NCBI GenBank assembly: GCA_964036155.1
Contig: OZ038423.1
Coordinates: 67,223,249 to 67,287,248, forward strand
DNA length: 64,000 nucleotides
DNA from: Diploscapter coronatus
Taxonomy: Eukaryota; Nematoda; Chromadorea; Rhabditida; Rhabditidae
Direction: 5' to 3'
The stretch's first letter is position 1. Every line of letters starts with the position of its first letter. The notes below the pieces were generated by a model. That model worked only from the letters and a program-made list of their open reading frames with translations. It was not told where the DNA came from and did no database searches. A program made the translations under genes and the position numbers. Positions 1 through 13,483 of this stretch are shown here, in pieces.

Positions 1-372
1 CTGCTTTATGCTTTGAAGGCTTTGTCTTTGCGAGAGCATTTTTCGAATTTTTGAATCGCACGGAAATTATTTTGCGAGGAAGTCATCATTGAGTTGGAGG
101 AGGATGAGCTCAAATTTGGAATAATGAATCAAAATTGGAATTTTTCCAATATTTTCGCAATTAATTATAAAATGGCAATAATTTATGAAAAAAGAAGATA
201 TTTATAAAAGATATTTCTCTATAATTTTTCCGACTTTGCTAATGGAAGACGGCAGAAATCAGCTGCGCGTAATCAAGCGAACAGCAAGAGAGCCTATAAA
301 ATATGTCTAATGATTCGAGAAAAAATATACAAAATTGAAATTTTGAAGAAAGGTAAAAAATCAACAATAATA

Positions 373-567
373 CTCTCCATTATGCCTGAGATCGGTGTTG
401 TTTCTGTCGCTGGGCAAGAGAGGTGGTGCGAACGCAACGCAAACCACTAGTGAAAATTATTTAGAAAGGAGAGAACGAGAAGGACAAGGGTGCAATCAAC
501 AGAAAGATTCGCACCATTTCTTTTCTCGCTAGATAGTGGTAATACCGATCTCAGGCATAATGAAGAG
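373..567. mobile_element. MITE with TA flanks (Tc1/mariner-like)
   Basis: The ends are inverted repeats of about 23 bp. The left end reads CATTATGCCTGAGATCGGT from 378 and the right end carries its reverse complement to 562, with one mismatch in the outer CTCTCC/CTCTTC part. TA dinucleotides flank the element (371-372 and 568-569), as expected for Tc1/mariner target duplications. The interior also folds back (GGTGGTGCGAA against TTCGCACCA). It is 195 bp long with no coding capacity, so it fits a non-autonomous hairpin element. The family assignment rests only on the TA flanks. Confidence 0.7.
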
Positions 568-3481
568 TAAAAGATTTTTAAGAGATCTCGGATAACCAAA
601 ATTATAGAATATGATATCATAATATTATATCGAAGAAAAAATTTTGAAGATCAATAAATTTAAAACAAATGATGAATAATAAGAAAAGGGAAAATTACAA
701 TGCCTAAAGCGCGATTCAACGGTTCGTTCGAGCGGATAGAAAACAAAGAAAAACTCGCATCTCAGCCGGAAAATAAGCTACTCTGCATCTCTAATCTTTT
801 CCATAATGAAGAGTAGGAAAAACTGGTAATTGTTTAAGATGAAAGATCTAATGACGTTATGAGTTTTTTATGGTAAAAATGGATGTACCAACGCTAAATT
901 TGGTAATTCGGGCTATAGAAAACTTGTGTCAAGCGTAAGATTTTCATCGCATAATGCAAGACGATGATGCTTTCATAATCCCTAATAAAATAGATAGTCT
1001 TGATTTATTTTTATACCACAACGCGATCAAAGATTATTATAATGGGGAAGCTGCACGATATCTTGAATAAAGTAATAAGATCTGCATTCTTCGAAAGTTA
1101 ATATAAAACCCTTCATAAATTTAGTTTGAAAGAGGCAAGAGATAAGAATAGTCTCTTCGAACGTAAAATGCTAAATCATCAGTTTGAAACAAGTGACGCG
1201 AATATTTTAGTCTCAAAGTCTCAACACACTCATTCTGTGAGGAGTCGATGACATTTGGCGTGTTTGTAATATGCAAAAGGTGTCTGAAGGTGAGACGTGT
1301 TAAAGTTGACTTGCACCTAAACCTTGATATTATAAGAATCGAGATTAGGACGATAATTACATCCTTCAATGAAATTTCGAAAGGATAATTATTATGGGAG
1401 AATCGAAATGTAAAAATGTTAGAAACGCGCGCTACTTTTATCAGAATCTGGGATACACTAATTCAAGAAAAAGATACAGGAATGGATTTTCTGTAAAAAT
1501 TATAATGAAATTCAGGCTCGATGGAAATTTTTTATGGGAGAATAAATTTAAACCACGAACGATTCTAAAAATCGATTAAAAAATATCATGATATCGTTAA
1601 TTTATTTGCAAAAATACAGTAGAAAAATTCCGCAAAATACTGAAAACAGACTCCAAAATTTGGGCTATTCTTCATCTGAAAATTTCCTAGACAGAATTCG
1701 AGCAATTGACATGACGCAAAAATCGGTATTGCATTTCTGAGTTCCTCTGCGAGAAAAACTCGCACCGCAAAATGAGTCAAAATTCGCGAAAAAACGAAGC
1801 AGTAATTTTGGCAATTCGATATTCACATAGCATGTAGAAAGTGAGCGGTGAAAAACAACTCAGTTGATTATTTTGAGTACAGAAAAGCCAAAGAATAGGA
1901 TTCTTCAAGGTATTTTTTGGAAAAAAATCATCTTGAAATGATAATGCTTGCAAAAATCTGATGTGAAATAAATATAGAACATTACTCACCATTGGACTTA
2001 AAATTCCTGTTTGATTGCGAAGACGAAAGTGAGATCGTAATGTTTGGAACGGATTGTGGAACTTCTGAAAAATTCATCATGAATTATATGAGGATATCAT
2101 AAGAAGACGATTTTAAAGATATTTGACTAAACTCTCAGAAGAACAGGAGGATAATTAAATCACTTTTCCGATAAATGGTTGAAGAATTATGGGACCTTGG
2201 AGTAAGGGAACAAAAAATCTGGAGAATGATTAAGAGGTTGCTAGCTTCAAACTGACAGAAACAGGCGTGAGGATACTAAATTTATGCATAGAAATACGAG
2301 ACAAAATGAAGAAAGGAAAGCGGAATGAAATTCTACTGGAAAAATTGAGAACAGGCAACATAAAACAAGATGAATGAGCATTTGACACGGAAGAGATCGT
2401 CACATGGAATAAAAAGTTCACTATCACTTGGTAGCAGGAAGGAGAATAGTGAAAAATATTCTTTGGGTGACCACTAGTAAGAAAAATGGAAAACTGACTA
2501 AAGGTAGCTGCAAAATGGCTTGTTTTGACTCAATTAGGCCAAAGAAGGCTATTTTTAGCGTTTTAGATAAATTAACGGGTCATCGAAAATGTCAGACGGG
2601 TTCAGGAGATCCAAAAATGGGTTTTATGAATTCCCGAACTTTTGAGAGTGGAACTTCAATCTGAAACTTTCAGTAGAACTTGTGAAATATTGTTCGACTG
2701 ATCGATGACAGAATTCGGGTCAAGATTAAAAAGTTTAAAGAGAAAGATAGCTTGTAAGGTGGAATTTGATAGTAGAAAGTAAAATTAAAAAGCGGCGAAA
2801 AGTTAAAGAATGTAGAGGAAGTTATCCATAATGCATAATCACTTAAGCAAGTCAAATTTTATCAACATTTTCTACATCCTGATTAAACCACATCTTCTTC
2901 TTCATAATTTAAACTTTTATGCTCGATGAATTGTAAAAAGTTACTTAATCGCACTATGAAAGGTAAAATACTTTTTTGATCAAACTACAAATCTACTAGA
3001 AAATTCTTAAGTTTGTAAAGAAAATCCCCCGTTCGTTATCGACAATTTCATATTCATGAAATATATGCTTCCTTCTAAACACGAATCTTGACTTATTTTC
3101 ACTGGAACGCGCGTGTTCATTAGCTAATCTAAATACCACACATAGCAAAATTGGGCAAATAATTATGGATCAATTTGCTAAAAATAATGAGAAGTCATGT
3201 TTTTCAACGTTCTTTCGAGAGGTAACAAATGAAAGTTTTAACTAGAAATCGATTCTAGATATCCTTAAAAGTATTATTTTTTAACAAAACGATTTTCAGG
3301 GTGATAAAGTTAAAATGGAATTAGATGAAACTTTGAACTTCGTGATTAGTAGAATATCATCAAAAACCTTATGAAGACGATTCTTGAATCTCTTTTCTTT
3401 GATCAATAAGAAATTAATCTGGACAAACTTTAATGAAGCAAAAGTTTGCAAATTAGCGAATTCAAGAAAAGATTTAGGTAC
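568..3481. other. Gene-poor AT-rich stretch
   Basis: No open frame here has good splice borders, conserved motifs or coding-like composition. The only open frames are below 85 codons. A short repeat of one end of the preceding element (TTCCATAATGAAGAGTA) recurs near 799-815. It may be intergenic sequence or long introns of a minus-strand gene. Confidence 0.5.
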
Positions 3482-3780
3482 CTGGACACGATTTTCGGTG
3501 CGACTCCGGTGTGCCTTCTTGCTGTGGCTTTCTGGTGAACTTTCTCGACATTTTGCGGATCATTTTGAGAGATAGAAAATAGGCGACTGGTTGGAATAGA
3601 GCGCCCAGAAATGAGAAGAGTGTTTTGGAGGAGAAGTGCCGAAATTTTGGCATCAATTCCTAAAATCCTCGACTCGAGCTGATGCAACAACTCTCGGGCG
3701 ACAGACAAATAGGAAACGCGGGGTGACAGCGTTGAAAAGACGATAATTGCCCAGACAAATGTCAAAATAGACCGTCGCAA
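3482..3780 (-). CDS. Candidate first exon with signal peptide
   Basis: On the minus strand an ATG at 3780 opens a frame of 99 codons that ends at a CAG|GTACCT donor (3481). The first 23 residues look like a signal peptide or signal anchor: MRRS, then a hydrophobic run (ILTFVWAIIVFSTL), then a polar stretch. The rest is polar with a possible amphipathic helix (ARELLHQLESRILGIDAKI). Composition is more GC-rich than the flanks. No downstream exon could be joined with confidence and no family is recognised. The main alternative is a chance open frame. Confidence 0.35.
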
Positions 3781-6043
3781 AATGGAAGAATTTTGGAAGC
3801 GATTTTCTCAGAAAGGAAGAGATACGAAATTTTGCAACAAAAAAATAAAGGAAAAATTGCGAAAAAGATTTAAAAGAATGTGGCGAAAATTTTGTAGAAA
3901 AAGAATTGTGGAATAGATTTGTGGTAGAGGTTTGTAGTAAGAAATGATGGAAGAATGCTTAAAGTGGCTTATGGCAAAAATGTTATAAAGTGAAACGTAT
4001 GAAAAAATAAATAAAAATCATAACTGATTAATACAAGTCATTGGAATACAATAGACTCTCTCTCTCCCTCTCTCTCGTTTGCACAAATATCTTATCCGAA
4101 TCATGGAAATGGGGATTATTTTGTGATGTTTAAAAATGCAAATAAATATTTGCGAATCAGACAAATATTTATGCTACAAATGTGCGTCAATCATTAATAT
4201 ACAAAATCCTGCAAATGCCAATTTGCGTGTTGAGTCCTTGAAGTTCGCGTAGGTAAGTGAATGAAATGAATGGAATTAGAGGAAATGACTCAATGGGCAA
4301 GGACTTGGCCATTAGAGCTTCCAGAAGAAGTGCATGACCTGAATTCTAGGATGCAGTTTGTAGAAATGCAAGAGGAATTGGAATTAACTGGATAAGAATT
4401 ATGATTCAGTGAATTGACGAATCACAAATATCGCGGCTCAATTCAAATCATACGATTTTTAAATCCAGAAATTTCTGCGGAAGCTAAATAAAGAAGAATT
4501 TTGTCCAAATATCCGAAAATAACATAATTTTTGATCAATATTATTTGTGGAATGTCAAGAGAACACGGAAAATCGCCACCATACATCATATGCATTTTCT
4601 GGCAGAGGGTACAATTCGTTGAAGTCTCCTCGCAAATCAAATTATCCCTTTCGGCAGTTCTATAATCGAGTTCAAAATGGACCACTGAACTTTGGAAATC
4701 TATGTTCGGAGATTTCAATAATTGGAACACACTACATTGATGCTCGTACAATTTTGAGAGAATTTTCTTTTTAGAAAATCTTATGATTTATCAAATATCA
4801 AGTTGCAAAGTTCATTATTCTCGAAAAAACTGCTGATAAGAAAACAAACTTTAATTAATTTTCTATAAAAAACTAATGAACTTATAGAGAGTTTAACATT
4901 TAGGAAAAATTATTCCACAAAAACTAGATGAACTTTCCAATAGCTAGGAAAAAAGTAGATTCGAATTTCTATGATGAGATGAACTTTTGTTGGCAAAGAC
5001 TAAGCGGGACGTGAATATGGCAAAAATCAGCCGAGTTATCATTTCGCGAAGCTCCAAAGTCTCAAATTTCTCAGCCAAAATTATTTACCGCTTTGACGCA
5101 GATATCAAATTTTCGAGTTCGCAATCATCGTAATTCTCATAATTTGTTCTTGGAAATTTCTGAAGGGAATTTTGTGGTTAATCTATAAATTTTTCTTGCT
5201 TTTAGCTTACAATTCTATTCTACTCAACAATAGATCATTTCCCGAATAGATTTATGCATAAAACACATGCATTCTCTCTAATTCAATTATCAGACCAGAG
5301 AATGAAATAAGCCATTGATAGATTCAGGAAGGAGTAGTGGATAATAATTGAATCAAATAATCTAAAAAATCAATGTCGTTGAAAAGCCACAAGATTTCTT
5401 TCAACACCTGAAACTCGCCTGAAATTCCGCTGAATGCAGAAAAAATGTGAAAAGAATGCTGAATCTGGCAGGAGACGCAAATAAACAAACAAAGCAAGGT
5501 TAGACTGATTGGTGTGCAGATTGCAGGGAGAACATGGAAAGGAATGACAATTGTGGGAGGAAGTAAATCAGAAAGATGTTCGAGTTGAAGGTGGATCTGA
5601 CAAGAAAATTTGAGAGCGGAGCAAATATGATCAAATTTGCAAAAGAGAAACTGAAATAGAGAGTTCTGACTGAAATCCCGAAAAGAAAATGGACATCAAA
5701 ATTTTAGAAAGGAATGAATTTCAAATTAATATCTTTAAGAATGTTCAGTGTGATAAAGTAATTGCGATGCAGATTTCAGAAGCAGATAATAAAAATTAGG
5801 ACATAAAAGGAAGTAAATCAGAAAGATGATTGACTTGGTGGTAAACCTGGTATTGTGGAACAGATACGACGCAATTTACAATGAAAAGCTGGAAAAGAAG
5901 ATTCTGTTGAGTTTTGAGAATGAGATGATGATCAGAATTTTGTGGAATATATCGATTTGAGAATGAAAATTAAAAATTTACTGATGAAGATGAGAAATGG
6001 TCATCATGTTAAAAATATGATGTGAAAAATTCCTTGAACTAAC
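3781..6043. other. Gene-poor, purine-rich on the plus strand
   Basis: No supported gene. The plus strand is visibly rich in A and G (long runs of GAA, AAAG, GGAA), so the minus strand is pyrimidine-rich, as in nematode-type introns of a minus-strand transcript. Microsatellite (TCTC)n lies at 4054-4078. Confidence 0.45.
5558..5860. repeat. Diverged direct repeat, period about 250 bp
   Basis: GGAAGTAAATCAGAAAGATG occurs at about 5560 and again at about 5812, each followed by a diverged but alignable stretch (TTCGAGTTGAAGGTGG and ATTGACTTGGTGGTAA). Only two units are recognisable. It looks like an old local duplication. Confidence 0.5.
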
Positions 6044-6175
6044 CTGTATACTTGATATCCTTGAGTTTTCTGTAGAGCCTAGCCGAGCAGAAGATCAGTA
6101 GAAAAATGGAAAGAATCGCTGAGACAATCACGGCGCATAGTAGAACAGCAGCTAATTCCATACAACACAACGAAT
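6044..6175 (-). CDS. Candidate transmembrane exon
   Basis: On the minus strand this 132-nt block is bounded by TTTCATTTCAG and by a GTTAGT donor. In one frame it is fully open and encodes a strong membrane segment (ELAAVLLCAVIVSAILSIFL, then LIFC) followed by a basic stop-transfer sequence (SARLYRKLKDIKY). This is the typical single-pass exon of a type I membrane protein. The matching ectodomain exons were not identified; a possible one at 6976-7067 does not join in phase. No family is recognised. Confidence 0.45.
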
Positions 6176-9100
6176 CTGAAATGAAATTATCAATTTTAGA
6201 TTATCGAAGGGTTGTCCGAATTATAATAAGAAACGAAATAGTGAAAACCTGATGTTGAAATTTTTTACGATTTTCATGACACAATGTTTTCATATTGCCT
6301 TCCTACAAAATGATTTCCACTCGTTATGCACCACTGATAGCATATAAAAACTCTCACGTTCAAATAAACATAGACTATTTTCAAAAATCACGCTCCAATT
6401 TAACAGGAACGTGAGAAATTGAAAGCCAACAAATTTTAGAAATATGAATTGTAAGTAACTCAATAGTCATGAGAGAATGAATTGAAATTTTCGTGGAAAA
6501 CTAATTTGACGGTAGTCTAAGCTGGGATTATATGCTATTTTGGCGCTAAACGCGTCAGAGCCTTTGAAAGTCGTGAATTTATACAGCGCATAAAACTGAT
6601 AGCTTATCACGAAACTGCATGAGAATGCATGAAAAATTCATTCTTTCTAATGAAAGTTGAAAGTCCAGTCGAAAAATGGGATTTTTAGGCAACGCGGATA
6701 AATAGCATTAAATGCACGACGAACTATCGAATAAAATGCTTGTCGTAAATGATTCGCACCTGATTTGCATATTTAAGTATTGAACTGATTTCCTCGTCGT
6801 TACAATAAAAACAGAAATTTTTTGAAATCCTATGTCACGCCTCATACTTTTCAATTACCACAATATCGATACTTTCAAATTTTTAGAAATTAAGGAAACC
6901 CCATTTACTGCCAAGGTGAAAATTTGTATTGATCGTTAAATATGAATTCAAAAAATCAAAGAAAGTAAGTTACCAAAATAAAAATCGTCGTCGATAAATT
7001 GTGCTTCGACTTATCGATGCGTTCCTCGAAAATCTCGAATTGAGCGACAAATTCAGGACTGCGTGGCTATAGACGGACCTCGAGAATAACTGACTGGAAG
7101 AATCCTAGGACTGCAAATGACAGGTAGCACTGAACGGCAAGGCGATGATCTGAAATAAAGACAATGAGGGCGTCCAGATGAATTAATTAGCCTGAGGATG
7201 AAAATAATTCGAAAAGAAACGAGTAACAAGAGAATGCATACAAATAACTATAGAATATTATGTTGAAAATATTAAAATTTACGTCATCATAGAGTCCATT
7301 ATAAATTTGGAGAGAAGATATATTGAAAAATCGGGAAATTTCGCGATTTGGTGGCAATAATATGGTTGAATTGAATGATATCATAAATTTTAAAATAAAA
7401 CCTGAGATTTGGAACTAAAAATAAGGAAATACATTTCGATTACTCTGCTTCCTGCTAAAATAAGAAACTTTAGTGCAAAGCGCTAAGTCGGAAAATTTCA
7501 TTTTACTAAATATGCTTTCACAACTAATTTGATTTGGTCTAGATCAAGTACGCAAAAGGAAGAATCTTGCATAATTTGGAACAAATCTAAGGATTAGCAG
7601 CAAATAAATAAATCGAAATAGCTCTTTCTCGTTTGTAAGTTGTGCAAACGTGCCTTTCATGGGTTCGCTGAAATAAGAACAAAATAAAGAAAAACTAGCG
7701 CAAGAAGATTTTAAAGGTCCAAGAGCCTAGGCGTGATTTGAGAGGATAAATTCGGATGAAAGTAATAAATGAAGTTAAATTTTGGAGGAATGATCAAGAA
7801 CTTTAAAATATTTCAGAAAAGCGCAGAAAACGAAAAGTTCAAGTGACGCAATAAGCGATAGTAAATTGGCATTTGAGAAATCGCGTATAAAGTACAGAAT
7901 GGCCCAGAATTGGCGAATGCGAGATCATGAAGAGTGAAAATGAAAAATTTGAAGATTCGTTATTTTACTTCGGAGAGATAAAAGTACAAACCTACTAATG
8001 TTTGATGGGGAGATTCAAAATAAATGCTAAAAACTTCATGCCCGAAGAAGCTTTGCAGGAAAAATTGTCTGCAAATTCTTTAGATCAGAATGGAATAAAA
8101 TCTTCATTTTTCAAAAGTTCGATGTCGAAATTTCAAATTCGAAGAAAAATGAACCTCAAATTTTCCCAAACTCGAAGTACGTGCAAGTTTTCTTCAATGC
8201 AACAATAAAAACCAAAGAAACTCAGAATTTTGACGTATGAGGTAAAATTTTAGGACAATTGAAACAACTTGGCTATTGGTTTTAGACCGAAGAAAAGAAA
8301 TGAAAAGACCTCTGGAAAAGGAGTTTAGAAAAACTGGCCGGTTGAAGTTGGCACTTTGCAGGCAAAGGTGGTCGAGATGAGAAAAGAAGGAGAGAATTAA
8401 AAAGCCATGCAAAAGATTTAGATCTAGACAACTTTTGAGCCAGTTTCTCAGATAAGGTCCACTTTAGTATCAACATACTATAAGGAAAAATTCGTTACGG
8501 GGCTTCTTTACCATTTAATTTCCAGCTTTGGCCGAAAATCTTTTTAGGTCTGATAGAAGAAGAAAGACGAATAAGAATGAAGATGCCTTGCAAAAGAGTT
8601 CAGAATTGATGCACAATAGATGGGAAGAGAGACGATGAATGAAATCAGAATCACGAGATATTCAACCTTTTCTGGCGGTTTTTGAGATGGCGATTATTTT
8701 GAAAATGCAGATTTGAGTTGTGAACCTTTGAAAACAGGCTTTTGATTTTGAGTTTCTTCGCAGGAGGATAAAACGCTAAAATGAAGATAAAAATACCGTT
8801 TATGAAGATTTTGGCACTAAAATTTTGCAGAATTACAAATTTCTAAAGAGCTAAAAGTTCACAAATTTAAAAATAGAAGATTCCATCGCTATCAGACTAG
8901 AACAATGAAATTTTGATGGATTATCTATGACCAAATTGTTTTAGCTTTGAAAAAAAGCCTAGGTAATCTTCCTCGTAAACTCTGCAAATTTAAAAGTAGA
9001 TTATCTGCAAGAAGTAAGTGTGAGCTTATTATGCAAAATGCACTGTAAATCTTGCAGCAGCAGGCTAACAGAAAAATTAACTGGACAACAACAAATAATG

Positions 9101-12100
9101 GCTGCAAAATATCTCCGGGTATTCATTGAGCATTGCACGAAAAATACACGAATTTCTTGGCAAAAAATGGGGACAGAAAACGCTCGTCGAGACAAAACAT
9201 AAGTGAATCAAATGAAGACGGCCATCCAGCCGAAGCCACAAGCAACACGCAAGAAAATTAGAGTCAGAATGGGAGGGAATTAGGAGCAAGACGAGAAAAT
9301 CTCTGAGAAAAGAAGAATTTCTGGAAGAGATACGGAGATTCACCCAAGAAGTGATCGGAGAAAGACAAAATACGCGGAAAATTGAATGATGATGATGATG
9401 ATATCGGTCCAAGAAAAGATCCGTTGGAGAGGCTGCTTGGGACACGCAAATTCGGACAGCGAGACAGGTTTTGAGATTTAGGGGAGCGGATTTATGTGAC
9501 ATTACGGAAAGCTTAAAGGCGTTTGGGATCTCGAAAAATATCTCGAGTTATGGACGGTTGTTTTGAAGCTCACCTTGATCAAGTAGATCAGATAGGTCAT
9601 CATAGCAATTTCTTAAACCCGCGAATAAATTTGGCTTTATCCGGGAGATAATTTACACCATAAGCATACTCTCACCATCAAAAAATGTCTCTTATCGAAA
9701 TAAAGCTTTCCCACAACTCATTTGTCAATATTCACGCTCAAAATAACTCGATAAATTCGCGCGCCACGCCATGTCACTTTTGAACCCTGAAATTGAGCAT
9801 TCAATTTTTAGCTACTGAATGAAAGAGTCAAAGAAGTTCATGTAAGGGGGCAGGCTTCTCCCTTTCATTTCACCTTTTCTGCAGCAGATTTGTGTCTCTC
9901 AAAGCCAGAAACATGCGTGTGAATGCCCAATGAGTATATGACCACAAAAACTCGGTCGGAAAATTGAAGGAATCCCGAAGAAACCACAGAAAAATTCGAG
10001 ATTGATGAAATTGCCTGATACAAATGAGCAGAGCACAGACATAACATAGTCGGCACCACAAGTTTGATTGAACTTTCTGGTAAAGATACGAGTTTGTGGA
10101 TAATGTCTGCATAACTTTTACGGAATATGAAAAACTGATATTATCACCAAAGTTTTCAGACAGTTGAAAAAGACATTGAATAAAAATTAGCAAAATTTCC
10201 CATAAAATTGCGACTTTATGGTTTGTGAAATTTTACGATGTGCTAATTCCGGTACTAAAATATCAAAATAGTATTACTGACAGGCGATAAAACTGTGCTG
10301 ATCTTGCTTGCCGAATGTAATTTCCAACTCCATTAATGGGGGCTTTAATTTCAATATATAAGACTCAAAGTTCGGGCGATTAATAGCGACGAAAAATAAT
10401 ATTTGATTCAGAAAAGCCTAATTCTCTAAATGAGCTGACTGTGCCATTCGAAATTGAAACACTTCAAAATGTCATCTTTTGAACCTTTCCCAAACGAAAG
10501 TCGAATGATCTAGCCTGAAATGTTATAAAACGAGTCAAAAGAAAATGAATGAAACTCAATTTCTGGATACTGGAACAGAATAAGTCGATCCACAAATATT
10601 AGTATTTTCCAGAAAAGTGTTCAAATAAAATCCTTCTAACAGTTAATGAATATGCATCAAATCTCGGATGATATTAGATATAATAATTAGATATAACTGA
10701 ATTCATCACGAAAGAGCGAACGTCTTCTAAGAGTATGAACATCATACGCAGTGTATCAATTTACAGATTGAAGTAAAAGGGCGACCATATAGTCTAAACA
10801 AATCTATAAATTATAAATTGTATGGCCATTAACCACAATGGATATGATAAGCAGTAGTTTAGGAAAAAGTCTGCAACTGAGTTGTTAATTTAGGTCAAGG
10901 GGATTGAATCTGAGAAAAATCGGAAGACGGGATTATGGATGAGTTCAAATATTTGCGAAAATGCAAAATATTTGTGAATAGTTAGAAAAATCCTGTGTAA
11001 TGGCTGCAATTTTTGTGGAACCCTCTCAAATAACAAATGAAACAAAATCGTAATCTTGATTAGGATAGAAGTTAAAAAAAAAACTAGAGCTTTTCAACTA
11101 TGCATAGACATTGACGGCATTTTTTCCAGTTGACAAAAACAAGGATTAGATTACCGAAGTGATTATTGTTATCTTGCTAGAATAGGAAACATTTGCTAAT
11201 GCGTGAAATCGAATTATGTCATGAGTTGGATAGAATTTAGAATTGTTACGGAATTATGCAGTAATGATTGGATTTGGTTTGGAGTGCGCTTTAGCCTCGG
11301 AGTATTAGGCAAGATACACGAATACGATTTTTCAAATGAAGCAATAACAATGATATTTGAAAAGAAATTTTAGACCCAAAAATTTCTGAACATCGATCTG
11401 TTTGGATAAGTGAAAAAATGCTTCCTCAAAAATCGTAACCCTCTTAGGTCCAAAAGCGGCCGAAATTAGACACAGAAATATGCTCTAAAGGGGCTGCTGT
11501 TCGGATGAGCCCAGAAAAAGAAGACAACTGCCAAAAATTAACCCGCCTGAACGACGGAAATACAAGCCTGAAGGGAGGCTAAAAGTGAAAAGCGCAAAAA
11601 TTAGCCGGACCTCTGCGGGTAACTCAATACAGAAAATAACGAGGCAGGCAAGATATTGCAGAAGACGGAGTGAGGAGAGAAATAGGAGATTAGACAGACT
11701 TGGATAAAGATAAAAGACTGAAGGACTGAAGGGATTGACAAACACATTTGGAATGAGGGGAGATGAAGACGTCAAATCTCCACGACCAAATTGTAAATAA
11801 GAAATTCCCGAGGAAAGATGGGAAAAACGGCAGACACCTTGGAGGAGAGTTTAGTTGAAAATTATACGATTTTCCGGATTAGGATAACTTTTGGTATGAT
11901 TAAAATATAGGTTACGAAATAAAATTTAAACACTACACGAAAGAATGAAAAAGCGCATACTTTTATCAGATGACCCAAAAATGGCGTAGAAATAATTTCA
12001 CGAATGAAAGAAAGAGGGGCCACTTGAAAAAAGCCAAAAATCTTCAAAATGACAGGGGAATCCCCCAGGAATGTCGGAATTTTCTGAACGTGATATTTCG

Positions 12101-13341
12101 GGAACAACAGAGGGCACATGAATTTGCCAAAACCGAAGGAAACATTTATGATTCCGATACTAAATGTTAAAAGTTGTTTTGAATAAGGATTTTACAAATG
12201 CAATAAACTAAAATAGCATTGACTCGTGCTAGGCCAATGAAATTACCATAAGGAAGTTATGGGCAGCAATGAAATAAAGCTAAAACATGTGAAAATTACT
12301 TTCGAAATTCTGATTTCACGTTTATATTAGAAAGTTTAAAGAATTATGATTGAAATTTTGGCAAAGATCTTTCTGGAACGACCTTTTCCAAGATAGCTTA
12401 GGGAATTTTATAATTGTTCGTGAACACTCTTTAGTGTTGACTCAGAATTCACTTTTCACAATCGAATGAAGGCAATCTACGAGCTATTGTAATTTTTTGC
12501 TTACTTTTTAACAATGAAACTACAAGGCACTGAGAATGGTTGAGTCCAGAAAAGTGGCAATTTGAATTGAAGACGCAATTTTATTGGGGACCCTTTTTCT
12601 ACAAATTCCTGGAAATTTCACGTGTCAATTTGGTTCTACGACATAATTCGAAAGCTCTCAACGAGTTTCGAGAAAAAGCCTTTTAAAAGAAATCTTCTTT
12701 GATGTTTTGTCAAATCAAATTTAAAGATCGTTGAATAAAGAAATAGAGAAGATAATGACGCTATTTTAATGGATGAAGAGGTCTGCTCAAATCTAAACGA
12801 AAAATATCCTTAGATTATGGAATCATGAGGATCAATGAATTTTGTGACAATGGATAAATCAGTTAAAATCGTCTCTTTAGGGGTATTATAAAATGTTTAT
12901 GAAAAATGATAGGATAATTCTCTTTGAAGCTAAAGAGCTAAATAAAGAAATCGTAAGATCCTAGATTTCTCGATTATGCAGAGCAAAACTGACTGAATAA
13001 CTTGAATATGAAGAAGATATCTCATTGATATTCAGATTTTCTTGAAAGAGCAGCTTCAAGGATTTTTACTGAGGCGAAAGAACCGAATGCCTGAAACTTT
13101 CTTATTTCTTTTACAACGAAAGAATGAGAATGCAGCCGATGACTTTTATTGGCGCAGGCTAATTTATATCGCGAGTGATAATTGTACCTATTCTGATAAG
13201 ACAATATGTGCTAATCTGTCAATAAATTTAGCTAAATATGCCAGATGTCTTTTCTCCCTATTCTAATTCGTTAGGCTGAAGATCCTTTTTGATTCCAGAA
13301 ATACTATCCCCATCTAATCAGAATTGCTCTTCTTTCCCCAG
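6176..13341. other. Gene-poor stretch, isolated open frames only
   Basis: About 7 kb with no multi-exon structure that I can support. Open frames on the minus strand (for example 9077-9502 and 11485-11775) are the pyrimidine-rich complement of purine-rich plus-strand DNA and are probably not genes. A (GAT)n microsatellite lies at about 9387-9402. Confidence 0.45.
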
Positions 13342-13483
13342 CTCGACTCCTTAAACCCCAAGGTCCTCAAGACAGCAGCAATTAGCATGGGAAATGCTAA
13401 TGCGAGGTCGTTAGCTGCACCTCTTCTGCAGCGTTTCCAACATGAGGAAGACAGCTCAGAGAAGCTCATGAAGGATTCCGGTT
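13342..13483 (+). CDS. Candidate internal exon, function unknown
   Basis: A 142-nt block lies between a canonical acceptor (CTTTCCCCAG, ending 13341) and a canonical donor (GTAAGTG from 13484). It is open in one frame throughout, giving 47 residues that begin LDSLNPKVLKTAAISMGNAN and end EEDSSEKLMKDSG. Base composition is coding-like compared with its AT-rich surroundings. No partner exons could be joined and no family is recognised. Confidence 0.45.

Noticed and set aside
3300..3374. Possible small terminal exon on the plus strand after GATTTTCAG
   Set aside because: Only 24 codons with one splice site. Nothing upstream joins to it.
6976..7067. Possible exon upstream of the transmembrane exon
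   Set aside because: The open frame and acceptor look fair, but its donor phase does not match the transmembrane exon.
9077..9502. Longest open frame in the gene-poor region (141 codons, minus)
   Set aside because: It is the pyrimidine-rich complement of a purine-rich stretch, contains a microsatellite histidine run and has no splice or domain support.
11485..11775. Hydrophobic open frame of 96 codons (minus)
   Set aside because: Low-complexity Leu/Ser/Phe composition comes from strand bias. There are no convincing exon borders.
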